Below, in pieces: positions 14,260 through 26,021 of a stretch of DNA of 64,000 nt. The position numbers and the translations under genes are program-made. A model generated the notes under the pieces. It did no database searches, had not been told where the DNA came from, and saw nothing but the letters and a program-made list of their open reading frames with translations. Source of the stretch: Nageia nagi (Eukaryota; Pinophyta); contig JBITNC010000001.1 of NCBI GenBank assembly GCA_050084985.1, positions 204,600,001-204,664,000 on the forward strand. The letters run 5' to 3'. Position 1 is the first letter of the stretch; every line of letters begins with the position of its first letter.

Positions 14260-17200
14260 CCCATCACCCACTCGATCAAGATGACTAGTTTGAGGAGTTG
14301 TGTGGATAGGGAAAGTGTAAAGGAGCTAGAGATGCTAAGATAATATTGTATCCTATTGATATATGAAATGCAAGATCCCTTACCATAAGGGGCTAGATTT
14401 TTTAAGAATATATTTTTCACCACTGGGGATACATATTGGAAAAAGGTTGATCCAATGTATATGAGATAGAAGATTCACAACATAAAGATCAACATATTGA
14501 AAAAGGATTTTGTACTATTTTCAATTCTTTCCACAGCCACCTCCATACCATTCGTAGCCCCTTATCTAGAGTTATGCATGGAGGTGAGCCAACATTGGAA
14601 GAAGTTATCAAGAATATATTTCAATGAATGACAAAGGGGAACATTGAATACAATGATGTAGAGTCACTAGCCCTATACCAATCCACCAACAAGGCATCTA
14701 TCACCATTAGAGATTGGATACTATAAAAGCATCATGACCTTAAAATAAATACTCTTATAAATGCTCCTCACAACAACTTTTACCCCTTTGTAGAGTTGAT
14801 GATCTTGATGTTATCTAGGATCCTTGAAAAATAAGATGGTACTAGGTTCAAGAAGGAGTTCTTTGGCTTCATCATTAAGATGGAAAAATAGAAGAAGATT
14901 AAATAGAATAAGGTATTAAGTGATACCCTTGTAGATCATCTATCATTGATGGGCACTTACCAAAAATTTTATCTCAACTCATACTTGGTATACTTATTTC
15001 TTCATGGCAAGTATAGACCCATGGCTCAAGGAGAGGTAGCATGGATTGAAAAGGGAACATATGCCACATGGAAGTGCCATTACAAGTGGAATATCGAAAG
15101 AATATGGGATAGTTTCTTCATGATAAATGATGTATAGGAATATGATATCTATAAGGAGCTAAAAGGTGAAGTTGTAGTGACCAAGATCTCAAACTTAGCA
15201 TAGGATGCACTAAAGAAGCATGGAGATTTCTTTATCCATCACCAATCATATTCCTATATAAGAATTTATGGATCAGTTGTGGATCCATACCAACTACCTA
15301 GGTATTTCATTAATATGTTGATCTTTATGGAGATGATGAGAAAGTTGGCTTGCTTTCATGAGCATGTGTGGCATAAGAAATCAACCACCTCTAACTTACT
15401 GATCATAATGGGAGAGTACCAATGCAAAAATTAGGTGGATGTGGATTCAATAAAAGAGGATTTGAAGAGATTACACTTCAATAAGATGATTACTGTAGAT
15501 CGCTATGACTTGGAGTATAAAATCCATAGCTTCTACATGAAGGAATGGAAAAAGGATTATGACAATAAGCCACTCAAAGATGAGGAGTTATTTATGAACA
15601 TGAATAATGAGGTGGAGATGAGAAATATTCATGCTAGATTGTAAGAGGATGCTCAAAATCATCAACAAATAATTAGAGCCACTATCAATAAGAGGTTTTC
15701 ATAGCATAAGGAGAAGAGACCACAAGATTCCACATCTAGAGTTACATAGTATGCTTTGACAATTGAGGAACCTCTTGGTCAAAACACTTTAATGCATGGG
15801 AGGAATCTGATTGAGATAGTGGATGAAGAAGGGAGACCATGTATGAGTATGATGCAAGATAATTAGAATATGTGGTGATAAATAATATGGTGAGGTGTGT
15901 GAGAAATAGAGACATCAATCCATACCCTCCATGAAGATCATCTAGGAAGCCAATCCAACTCCCATTTGTAGTTATTCCACCATTCATTTCCTTATCCTCT
16001 AGCTTGATGTATGAGCCAGATGATAGTCAAGGACATAAATTAGGAGAGGATGTTGAATAGGAGGAGAACCAAGCCCATCCTATTCATATTCTAGATGCTC
16101 ATAAAGATGGGTCTTTGTATATTTTAGAGGTAGTTCGAAATTCTAACTTCCACCTCTTAAAGGAAAGGGAAGAGTCTAACTTATGAATGAATTCTTAGGA
16201 GACCATAATTGAAGAGAGCATCCCAGTCATGATTGTTAGAGGCATCTAAAGAGAATGTTGATAAAGAATAAATGCCATAAAATAAACAAAAGAAGAGTGT
16301 CATGGTTAATCATGAGCCAATCATTGAGACCCATTATCCACCACCAAATGATGAGTGGCATGTAGATATATATAAGTGCCTTAACATTTTTAATATGGAT
16401 GTAAAAGAGGATTTTGGAGGTGATGTGACTAATGATTAAGTTGGAGATAGTTCCATTCATCTAGAAAAGAGCCAAACCTATGTACACATTACCAATGATG
16501 CAGTACACATCAAGAAAGTATACACGAATAAGGCTATACCATAAAGGCTTAAGGATGTCAAATATTTAAATCAAATCATCAATACATGTCCTATTGAAAT
16601 TATGGGTAGGAAGCACACAATTATAGCCAACATGGATGCAATCACCAAGGATGAGCTAAAAAAAGAGAAAGAAATCAAGACCCTAAAAAAGGAGTTAGCT
16701 TCCTGGAGGATATTTACAATAGAAATAGAGTTCATGAAGGTACCCTCCAAAGAGCTCAAGAAGTTGAAACTGCTAAAGGAGGGATTGGTGGTTGTTAAAT
16801 AAGATATGATTAAATACATATTAATAATGGTGATGCAGTTCATGGATGCCATACAAAAGATTTCCATTCGGGAACATAAGCTAAAGTAATTTGTGATAAA
16901 TAAGTTTGATTTTATCAAGAGGTTAGAGTCTCAAAGACCCATTATTGAAAAATTTTAGATGACTCAAGATTAGATACTAGAGGATGCTAGCTTCTATGAT
17001 GACTATTGGTTATATTTAGGGGTGATGTAGTAGATGGCTACTTGCTTTCAAGAAGTGAGTAAGGAGGTTACAAATATGAATGATAAATAAAACTCAATGT
17101 TGGATTATATGGAATATGAATTCAAGTTTCTTGAGTAAGACACCACCATTAGAGAATCAAACTTAGTAGTTACCGAGGTGAGACATCTACTTTAGAGCTT

Positions 17201-17430
17201 GTCGATGATAGAGGAAATCAATGCATATCATACTACAAGACATGTTAGGCACATTTTTAAGACTCATTCCTAGAAGTTGGAGATGCAAAAGGTCATCAAC
17301 AAGGTTGAAGGTCACATGGAAAAGAATATTAGGAAGACCTTCAAGATGGTGTGCATTTTGGAGTTCATAGCCAAGTTATTATATGAGGACTTTAAGGATA
17401 AAGTTGCAACCTTGGGGCCACCATCATCGT
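14260..17430 (+). pseudogene. Long decayed open frame, family not recognised
   Basis: Plus-strand reading frames chain across about 3 kb with few stops per 100 codons. Examples are 14946-15137 (YLNSYLVYLFLHGKYRP, then a Trp-rich stretch), 15435-15644 (a charged helical segment) and 16602-16802 (a Lys/Glu-rich, probably coiled-coil segment). None shows zinc knuckle, protease, RT or integrase motifs. It lies downstream of an LTR-like promoter, so it may be an extra ORF of a Tat/Ogre-like Gypsy element or of a non-autonomous element. No function is proposed. Confidence 0.4.
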
Positions 17431-18484
17431 AGTTATTTATTTTATTTTATTTTTAATAAATATTTTATTTCTGCAAAAAGAATTTTATTATTATTTTATT
17501 CTCTAAGTTATGACGGATGAGGATTTGCTCCCACAGGTTTGGATGGGATATTATAACACCATGTGGTGCTTTATTATTGGACCATACTTTATTTTATTGG
17601 TAAACTTAATTAGGGTTATGGAAACACTTTTGGTTGCTTGAAAAACTATTTATACCCCTTATGGGCTCATTTATAAGGGGAGTTAGACATTTTGATAATT
17701 TTAAAGAATTTTTCTTAAACAAAAAACTTTTCTAAAATTTTTTGATGTGGTGTAGTTGTATTTGATTATGATATGCTTTCATGTGGGATAATGAATGTGA
17801 ATGAATTATGATGCTATCTAGTTGATTCTATTGCTATCTTTTGTGACTTCAATTCACTTGGTGCATTTTGTAAATCTTGTGAGAGGTGGACAAAAGAGTG
17901 TTTGAAAATTATTTGTAGTGTATAAAATAGCATAGCAAGAGCAAAATTTCATTGTTTATAATTATACTTGGATATCTTACAATGAATCATTATTTCACTC
18001 ATCTGAGGGACTTCATCTTGTTCACCTAGACCTACCCTCACTCCAACAATCACCAACCTTTCCTCAACTTTACACTTATTCCACTAGGCCATTCATGTTG
18101 TTAGCTAATGGGATGGATTCAAGGTGCATGGAACCTAAAGCGAGCCCTAATGAGTCAAATTCCATAACCTTGTACAAGTCCATGAATATGCATATGTGTT
18201 AATCCAATCCTTGTACCTATAGTATTTCCACCATTTTTTATTTTACATTTTTTTGTGCAATTTTTGCATTCATTTATTTTTAGCATTTTTGAAATAATAT
18301 TTTCTTTCCATAGAAATACTTTTATTCCTTGATCCACATATGATATTTGTGTTGGTGGTAACTTTAAAACATCTCATTCTCTCCTTGAGTTCTACTTGCA
18401 CAAATCTAAAAGGAGTTACCTTCGAGGTGACCATTCCCCACAATGAGAAGGGATAATGCCCTTCCACATGAGGTGTTGACATTT
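17431..18484. other. Non-coding region, possible LTR piece
   Basis: A TATA-like TATTTATACCCC at about 17648 in plus orientation, followed by a short GC-richer stretch, looks like an LTR U3/R junction, but no paired copy was found. No gene is seen. Confidence 0.35.
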
Positions 18485-19240
18485 TTCTCACTCTTTAGGG
18501 TAGGAAAGAAAAAAACCCCAATAGTAGGGATCTATCTTTATGCCTCTCCAAGAATTAATGTAGCCCAAAAGTTTTCTCAAATTATACTTATCTATTATTT
18601 CAAAAAACACCCTTAAGTAATTAATAAGATCCTCTTTCCTCTTTGATTTTATGAAAATATCATATACATGAACCTCTATTATTTTATGAATGAGATCATG
18701 GAACATGGATGTCATAGCACTTTGATATGTGGTACGTATATTCTTGAGACCAAATAGCATGACTTTCTAACAAAAATTATCCACAGGTGTACAAAATGTA
18801 GTTTTGTGTTGATCATTTTCCTTAATCGTAATTTGATTGTAACCTAAAAATCAATCCATGAATGATAAAATCTTATATTTGACAACACTATCCATAATCA
18901 TATCAATGTTTAATAAAGGTAAATAATCCTTAGGATATTCTTTTTGGATATCTCTAAAATCTAAGCAAACTATAGATTCTCCATTAGGTTTTTAGGATGA
19001 CACCACACTAGAAATCCATGGAGAATAATCAATATCCTTGATAAAACCCTCTTTGAGATACTTATAAATTTCCTTTTTGACTAATAAAACTATGATGGGA
19101 TGCATTTTTTGAAGCTTTTGTTTTACTAGTTTGGCATCTTGCTTGACCATCAAACTATGAGTGATGAAGTTCTCATCCAATCCTGGAATGTCCTCAAAAG
19201 ACCAAGTAAATACTTTATTGAATCCCTTAAACATTTTATT
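18485..19240 (-). pseudogene. Gypsy element C: reverse transcriptase remnant
   Basis: On the minus strand, 18992-19234 reads FKGFNKVFTWSFEDIPGLD, then KQKLQKMHP and SPWISSVV, the N-terminal part of a plant Ty3/Gypsy RT. The segment 18488-18760 follows with MLFGLKNIRTTYQSAM, then EVHVYDIFIKSK (catalytic YVDD-type site with one Asp missing) and RGIKIDP. The middle palm is decayed. It is the 3' end of the element split by Copia D. Confidence 0.85.
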
Positions 19241-20503
19241 AATACCATATTATTTTTCAAACCATTGATATGCTTTGATTAATATCTATTTTTTCTAAGT
19301 TTTTTTGTTGATCTCATTAATATTCTCATCGAGCATAGAAATTTCCTCTTGGAGTTGAGGTGAAGGTGGAAACTCACCAAATCTTGCACCATAAACTCAT
19401 CCATTTTAATCCCCATAATTTAATCTTGAATAACCTCCCCCCACCACTAGAAAACTCTACTCTTACTCCTACTCCTACTCTATGAAATAAAGGAAAGGAA
19501 AGCTAGTGGTGTAAGTATGCACCTATGGTGTCATCTTCTTGGACACGTTCTCCAAAATATGAATCAGGGTGAAGTGAATAGCACTTGGGTATATTAACAC
19601 TAATCATATAAAATTCTAATCTTTTGTATTCAAAAATTGCATCTTCATTCTCAAATATATCAAAGATAAATTCAAAATCATCATCATCATCAGTATGATA
19701 ATTATCAACCATACATACCACTTTGGAATCTTCACCATTTGAAAGTTTTTATAAATCAACAATCGCAATTGGTTTTGATAGGTATGAAAATGGGAACTTT
19801 TCCTTTGCATTAGATTGGAATCCAAATCCAACCACTTGTCTCTTGATACCTAAATCATCAAGAAAATATTCCATAACTTGTTTTGTTTTGCCTAATCATT
19901 TTCCACCATAATTGTACTAATCAACCATATATTGACTCAAAAATATTTTGATAAAATTCAAAGATGATTTTTGCATACCTTTATTATCTTTAAGAGTATC
20001 TAGAATAGGTTATGACTCAAGTTAATATAATGTGATGGATGAAATATCAGGATTGTATAGGATCTTCTATATTTGTTTCTATGTATTCTTCATTCAAAGA
20101 GGACTGTTGTCAATATTCTTCCTCATAAATGGACCATTGGTGATCCTTTTTCCTTAGAAACAAATTGCTAATGGTCCTTATCCTTAGAAATAAACTATTA
20201 GTGTTCTTGTTCCTAAGAAATCATCTATCTTTCAAAATCCTAAAATGAGCTTAAAGCATTGATATTTGATATTTTGTATGTTCCAAGTGTCATTTCTTGA
20301 ATCTACATTTCTTGATCCACTTTTTATAAAATATTTTATATGGGAGGGAGTGTATTATCAATATTAAATGGAGAAAAATTTTCTAAGCATAAAAAATTGC
20401 ACCTTTTTACTCATTCCTCATTTACCTCAATCTTGATTGTCTTTCCATTATGCTCAAATTTGGTATGCCTATACAAGATGGAAGGAATTGCTTCCATTTC
20501 ATG
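19241..20503 (-). pseudogene. Gypsy element C: protease and linker, left part
   Basis: On the minus strand, sequence entering from the insertion joint encodes HEMEAIPSILYRHTKFEHNG, the segment after the LGRPW motif of plant Gypsy proteases. It continues into an acidic linker (DDDDDFEFIFDIFE, 19503-19721) before RT. The frame is open across the insertion joint when one copy of the 5-bp target duplication is removed, which shows that Copia D landed in this protease. Confidence 0.7.
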
Positions 20504-20508
20504 GATCC

Positions 20509-22533
20509 TATTGGACTTCGAGTGACACTGAGAGGGGGGGTGAATAAGTGTATATAAAAATAATCAATTTAAGCTTCATAAATAAAGATAGATTAAAAGA
20601 TAGAGAAAATTGAGCAAGCACACCAAGTACATCACACAACACCAGATATAATGAGGTTCACCAGATTGGCTACATCCCCGAACATGACTGCTTGGACTCT
20701 AATCCAAATCCAGTCATTAAAGAAAGCTTACAGATTCACAGCACCAACTATGAAGGGTAGCACCAACTACCACTTTAAATATAGCAGCACCTACTGCTAG
20801 GAGCACCAACTCCAGCTATCAAGCACCCACTTGATACAACATTCAAAAAAGGAGGAAGGAATACAGTTCTAGAAGACCCTCAATGGTCTAGCTCTAATGC
20901 TCATTGTTTGATCTCTACACATAGCTCCAAAGTAACACAGTTAAACAATCACTATCCTCTTTGCATATTCATTTGCTCACTTCACATACTCCGGATACTC
21001 CCTCTTCCACGCTCTTCCCTCTCCACTTCACACTTCTCTTCTCACTCTTCTCTCCACGCTCATTTTTCACACCTTCTTTAATCCACTCTCCACCTCTTCC
21101 ATGCTATTACTCCAACTCTCACATCTCTGCTCGCACATTTTTCTTAAACCTCCAATCCACTCTTCACATCCATTCCTACAAAACTGTTACACATCAAGAA
21201 AACCATTACACATCAAGAAAACCCCTCTCAAAACTATTCCTATCATCACACGTTATCAAAAACAAACTGAAAAGGAATCTTTATTTGTAATTGCTCCTGC
21301 ACTAAGAGAGTTTACTATCTAAGACTGCAACTGCTGTAACTGATGAATGCTCCTCTTGCTCAAATAGAGTTGTTCAGACAAATGTAGCTCTTTCTCCATT
21401 GATTCTGGAAGAGAGTTCCAAGGTATCTGCGTGGCCTACTAGCTTACCGAATGTTTATTATATTCACCATGATGTCATCATCTTCGGACTCTGGAAGAGA
21501 GTTCCAAGGTATCTGCATGGGCTTTCAAAATTTTCAACACACACTACTAACATCATCTTCTCTGGACTCCAGAAGTAGAGTAAAATGCTTCCCACGATGT
21601 CCACACCATGATGTCATCATCTTCGAACTCCGAAAGAGAGTTCCAAGGTATCTGCGTGGCCTTCCAGACTTTTCAACACCAACTGCTAATGTCATCTTCT
21701 CTGGACTTTAGAAGTAGAGTAAAATGCTTCTTGCGATGTTCTTGCTTTTATCTTTGGACTTTTATCTCTAAACTTTTATCTCCAGACTTTTCTCTCCAGA
21801 CTTTTATCTCCAGACTTTTATCTTCGAACTTTTATCTCTGAACTTTTATCTCTGGACTTTTATCTCCGGACTTTTCTCTTCGAACTTTTATCTCTAGACT
21901 TTTATCTTCGGACTTTTCTCTTCAGACTTTTATCTCCAAACTTTTCTCTCCAAACTTTTATCTTTGGACTTTTATCTCCGAACTTTTCTCTCCGGACTTT
22001 TATCTCTGGACTTTTATCTTCGGACTTTTATCTTTGCACTTTTATCTCTGGACTTTTATCTTCGCACTTTTATCTCTGGAATTTTATCTTTGCACTTTTA
22101 TCTTCAGACTTTTATCCACCCCTTGCTGACCTCATCATCTCTGAAACCCAGTTTCATTCAAAAATGTGAACATCGTTCTTCTCGTGACATCATCTTCATG
22201 CTTCCGGAATGCTCTACTCACTTTCTCTGGAACCTGATTTTTTTCACAATTGAGCTTTTATTATTCCATTCTAGAATGCTTAATTTACTAACCCCAGCTT
22301 TTCAATTCTCCTTGTTGACCTCATCACTTCCAGAACCTGATCTGAAATGCTTTATTTACTAACCCCAACTTTTCAGTTCTCCTTGCTGACTTCATCACTT
22401 CTGGAACCCGATTCGGAATGCTTTATTTACTAACCTTAGCTTTTCAGTTCTCCTTGCTAACTTCATCACTTTTGGAACTCGATCTTTACCAAAACCATGT
22501 GTTGACAACAATGACAATCACACATGCTCAATA
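20509..22533 (-). repeat. 3' LTR of Copia D, 2,025 bp
   Basis: It pairs with 27901-29428. Its outer end has TA where the other LTR has TG, and its inner end reads GCTCAATA where the other has GCTCAACA. It is about 500 bp longer because of an extra segment around 21690-22190 that contains a 14-bp tandem array. Both LTRs also carry three copies of a GAGAGTTCCAAGGTATCTGC phrase. Confidence 0.93.
21744..22116. repeat. 14-bp tandem array inside 3' LTR
   Basis: About 26 units of a degenerate 14-mer built on ACTTTTATCTCYGG run head to tail. The array and its flanks are absent from the 5' LTR of the same element. Because three units make 42 bp, one frame stays open and yields an artificial 14-residue repeat; this is not a gene. 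Confidence 0.92.
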
Positions 22534-22534
22534 A

Positions 22535-22546
22535 TCTCCCCCTTTG
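22535..22546 (-). other. Polypurine tract of Copia D
   Basis: On the minus strand this reads AAAGGGGGAGAT, directly inside the 3' LTR. Polypurine tracts prime second-strand cDNA synthesis. It confirms the minus orientation. Confidence 0.88.
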
Positions 22547-22744
22547 GAATTGTTGGCAACACCACTTGATCAGACACCAACATCAAGACTTTTCTCTCCC
22601 CCTTTGTCAACAATAACAAAGGGCATTTACAGACTCCCCCTGAGTCCATACATGACATTCTTAGGAAATCAGTAGTATGCATACAAAAACAAGATACACA
22701 GAAGCAACATAGGAAGGAAAAAATAAACACTCCCCCTGACAATG
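22547..22744 (-). other. 3' untranslated part of Copia D
   Basis: Non-coding spacer between the RNase H end and the polypurine tract. The minus strand is rich in GGGGGAG-like purine runs (22590-22640 and near 22730), which could act as extra second-strand priming sites. Confidence 0.55.
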
Positions 22745-23426
22745 TGACGTCCAGAACTAGCTAATGCTGGGGAAGGACAACAACTCCTAGCTTGTTTCGA
22801 AGATGTTCAAAGATGTCTTTGGGCAAAGGCTTTGTAAAGATGTTTGCTACTTGCTCTGTGGTTGGAACAAAATCCAACTGTACTTCTCCTTATGCCACTC
22901 TTTCTTTTAGAAAGTGATATTTGATTGCAATATGCTTTGTTCGTGAGTGCATAATAGGATTTTTTGATATATTAATTGCACTTGTGTTATCACAAAGAAC
23001 TGATATGGGCTCGTTAATCTATATACCAAAATCTTTTAGCATCTGCTTCATCCATAGAATCTATGTGCAGCAAGAAGTTGCTGCTATATACTCTACTTCT
23101 GCTGTAGATAGGGATACTGAGTCTTACTTTTTACTATGCTAGCCAACAAGATTATTACCCAAATAAAATGCTCCTCCACTGGTGCTCTTCCTATCATCCA
23201 TGCATCCTGCCCAGTTTGCATCTGAAAAGGTAGTAAGTGTAAAGTCCTTTCCTCTAGGATACCACAAACCATATTCTACTGTACCTTTGAGATATCTAAA
23301 TATTCTCTTTACTGCAGTAACATGTGTTTCTTTGGGATTTGCTTGAAATCGAGCAACCATACATACTACTTGAAGAATATCCAGTCTAGTGGCTGTCAAA
23401 TATAATAAACTTCCAATCATTGACCT
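22745..23426 (-). pseudogene. Copia D: RNase H domain
   Basis: The frame reads MIGSLLYLTATRLDI, then KSTSGGAFYLGNN, STAEVEYIAATSCC, NTSAINISKNPIMHSRTKHI and a late FTKPLP motif, the complete Copia RNase H layout. Stops at 23139, 23124, 23061, 23019 and 22890 interrupt it. The first replaces an expected Trp and the other four expected Gln residues. All lie in the same frame as gag and RT. Confidence 0.88.
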
Positions 23427-24497
23427 GTATTATATTTGATCTACTGTTGGTGCTTTATCATCCTTACTTAATTTGCAGCCTGTCGTCATAGGGGTGCTCA
23501 CAGGTTTACAGTCTTCCATGGTAAACTTCTTTAGCATCTCCTTAACATACTTGGTTTGAGAAATGAACATGCCATTCTTCAATTGATTGATTTGTAAGCT
23601 GAGAAAAAATGCAAGCTCACCTATCATGGACATCTCGAATTCTGTTTGCATGTTATCAGCAAGATTTTTACATAGCTCATTCTTGCTTCCTCCAAAAATT
23701 ATATCATCTACATAGACAACAACAATTAGCTAATTTTCCTTTTCTGATTTAATGTATAAATTGCTATCCACCATTCCTTTTCTAAAGCCTTACTACTGAA
23801 GATATGTATCAAGTCTGGAGTACCATGCTCGAGGTGCCTGTTTTAAACCATACAGAGCCTTCTTTAGTTTGCATACTAGATTAGGATTCTCTCCCAATTG
23901 GAAACCATCTGGCTATTCAATATAGACTTCTTCCTTAATTTTTCCATTTAGAAAGGCTAATTTTACATCCATTTCATAAACTTTAAAGTCTTTATACACT
24001 GCAAAAGCTAAAAACATGCGAATAGCTTTTAATCTGGCCACAGGTGCAAAAGTTTCTTCAAAATCAATTCCTTCAACTTGAGTATATCCCTTGCAGACAA
24101 GTCTAGCTTTATTTCGAACCACTATCCCATCTTCATTCAACTTATTGCGAAAAATCCACTTTGTGCCAATCACATTTTTGTTGGCTGGTCTAGGAACAAG
24201 TTCCCATGTTTCATTCTTTTCAATTTGAGTGAGTTCTTCCTCCATTGCTTTCATCCAGCTTTCATCTTGGCTAGCTTCTGAGACATTTTTAGGCTCTATA
24301 TTGGATAGGAGAGAATAGGTGTATGAAACCCCTCTGCGTGTTTGGATGCCTGTAAGAAAATCACCGATGATTTGCTCTTGTGGATGATCCTTATGCCATC
24401 TATTTGGTGGAGTTTTTGAATTTTCATCTTCTTTCGACTCATTTTCTAAAACACTATTTGAGATTACTTGGCAAATTTGAATCATCTGGTTTCTTTA
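23427..24497 (-). pseudogene. Copia D: reverse transcriptase
   Basis: Minus-strand RT with [65 protein letters not shown] and an intact YVDD catalytic site at about 23702-23714. Stops at 24495, 23913, 23793, 23790, 23730 and 23430 all replace residues that are Gln in the family pattern (YIE-stop-PDGFQ, LQ-stop-stop-GF, for example). No frameshift is seen. A normal polyprotein could not be made without readthrough. Confidence 0.9.
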
Positions 24498-25760
24498 CTT
24501 ATGATTATTGTACATGAGGCTTAGATTTGTTTTTATTCTTTTTGTCTTCTTCAATTGAATCTTGATAGACAGGAAGATCATCATCATCATTTCTCTTGGG
24601 AAGATCTCTTTGTCATCAACACGAACATCAGCACTATCAACGATTGTTTTTGTCCTTTTATTATAACACCTGTATGCTTTGCTCTTCGAAGAGTAACCAA
24701 GAAAGATACCTTCATCAGATCTATCCTCAAACTTTCCTAAATTTTCTTCTATTCTCTTGATATAGCATTTACTACCAAAGATCTTGAAGTGCCTCACTGT
24801 AGCTCTTCTTCCAAACCATAATTCATATGGTGTTTTGTCCTCATGGGGTCACATCATACATCTATTTTGAATATGCACTGTAGTATGCACTGCTTCTTTC
24901 CAGAACCTATCAGCAACCTTACTTTCTATCAGCATGGTTCGAGCCATTTCTTATACTGCTCTATTTTTTCTTTCAACTACTCCATTTTGTTGTGGAGTTC
25001 TAGCTGCAAAGAATTGTCTTTTAATTCTGTGTTGTATGTAAAACTCAGTAAACTCATCAGAAGTGAACTCACCTCCTCTATCTGAGTGAAGACATTTAAT
25101 TCTCCTCTCTATCTAATTTTCTACTTGATTTTTAAATACTTTGAATATTTCAAAAGCTTCATATTTATGTTTCAAAAATTGCACCCAAGTCATTCTTGAA
25201 TAATCATCTATGAACAGAATAAAATACTTATCTCCATTGAAGCTTTGTGTTCTCATTGGTTCGCATAGGTCGGTGTGTACGATCTCCAATGGTCTGCTTG
25301 TGTGATATTCTTTCACTTTGAACTTTGCCCAAGTTTGCTTTCCCCTTTGGCATGAATCACAAATATCATTTGCTGGTGTGCTGATACTGGGCATATCTCT
25401 TACTACTCTTTTTGAGCAAATGTTCATCAAGTTTTTAAAATAGATGTGTCCCAATCTCTTATGCCATAGCCAATTATCACTCTCCTTGCCTAGAAGACAT
25501 GATCCCTCTAAAATATCTGATAAGGTGTATAAATTACCATAGGTTCTTGTACCAACTGCTATAAGTCTACCACTATTTGCCCTTCGGATCTCACAGCCAT
25601 GCTTTTTGAAAATTACATCATGTCCTTTGTCACATATTTGACTGACGCTCAACAAATTATGCTTCAATCCCACAACAAATAATACCTCTTCGGATCTGAT
25701 GTTGCCGTCATTTATTTTGACTGTCCCTTTGTCGATAATCTATGCACCATCATTGTTTCC
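24498..25760 (-). pseudogene. Copia D: integrase
   Basis: The gag-pre-integrase part reads MGLKHNLLSVSQICDKGHDV and WLWHKRLGHIYFKNL. The zinc head has CDSCQRGKQ and the core begins HTDLCEPMRTQS, with LFIDDYSRMTWVQF after it. Later come the ADRFWKEAVHTTVHIQNR segment (about 24850-24910) and the C-terminal FKIFGSKCYIKR and GYSSKSKAYR. Stops at 25740, 25113 and 24951 replace probable Gln; the stop at 24849 replaces a probable Arg (CGA to TGA). The frame is otherwise continuous with gag. Confidence 0.9.
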
Positions 25761-26021
25761 AAATCTTACTGACCCACCTTCATATTCCTGTAGTTTTTGA
25801 AATTTCTTCTTATCACATGTCATGTGACTTGAGCATCCGCTGTCTAATATCCATGGTGATGGTTTGTCTTGAGCTTTTAATGCTGTTTGAACGATTAAAG
25901 ACTCTTTATCCTCTCTCAGTTTCTCCTTTTATTTCCAGACTTGTTTTACTTTTATTTCAGCTCCTTGTTTTTTATTATACTTTTCTTCTACCTGTGGATG
26001 ACTACTCTGAAACTATTTATT
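25761..26021 (-). pseudogene. Copia D: aspartic protease
   Basis: The active site DSGCSSHM lies at 25821-25844, preceded by PWIL and followed by TCDKKKF and SVRFGNNDG, the normal plant Copia protease layout. It would cut the polyprotein inside the particle. It is in frame with gag, separated from it by stops at 26022, 26013 and 25929, all at likely Gln positions. Confidence 0.88.

Noticed and set aside
21964-22362. Plus-strand frame with FYLRTF repeats
   Set aside because: It is a direct reading of the 14-bp array in the Copia D LTR; three units make 42 bp, so the frame stays open by arithmetic.
22745-26021. TAA and TAG read as glutamine (alternative genetic code)
   Set aside because: More than 20 normal CAA/CAG Gln codons remain in the same pol, gag uses only normal Gln codons, and the dioxygenase gene ends with a standard stop in a normal plant context. 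Mutation of a silenced element is simpler.
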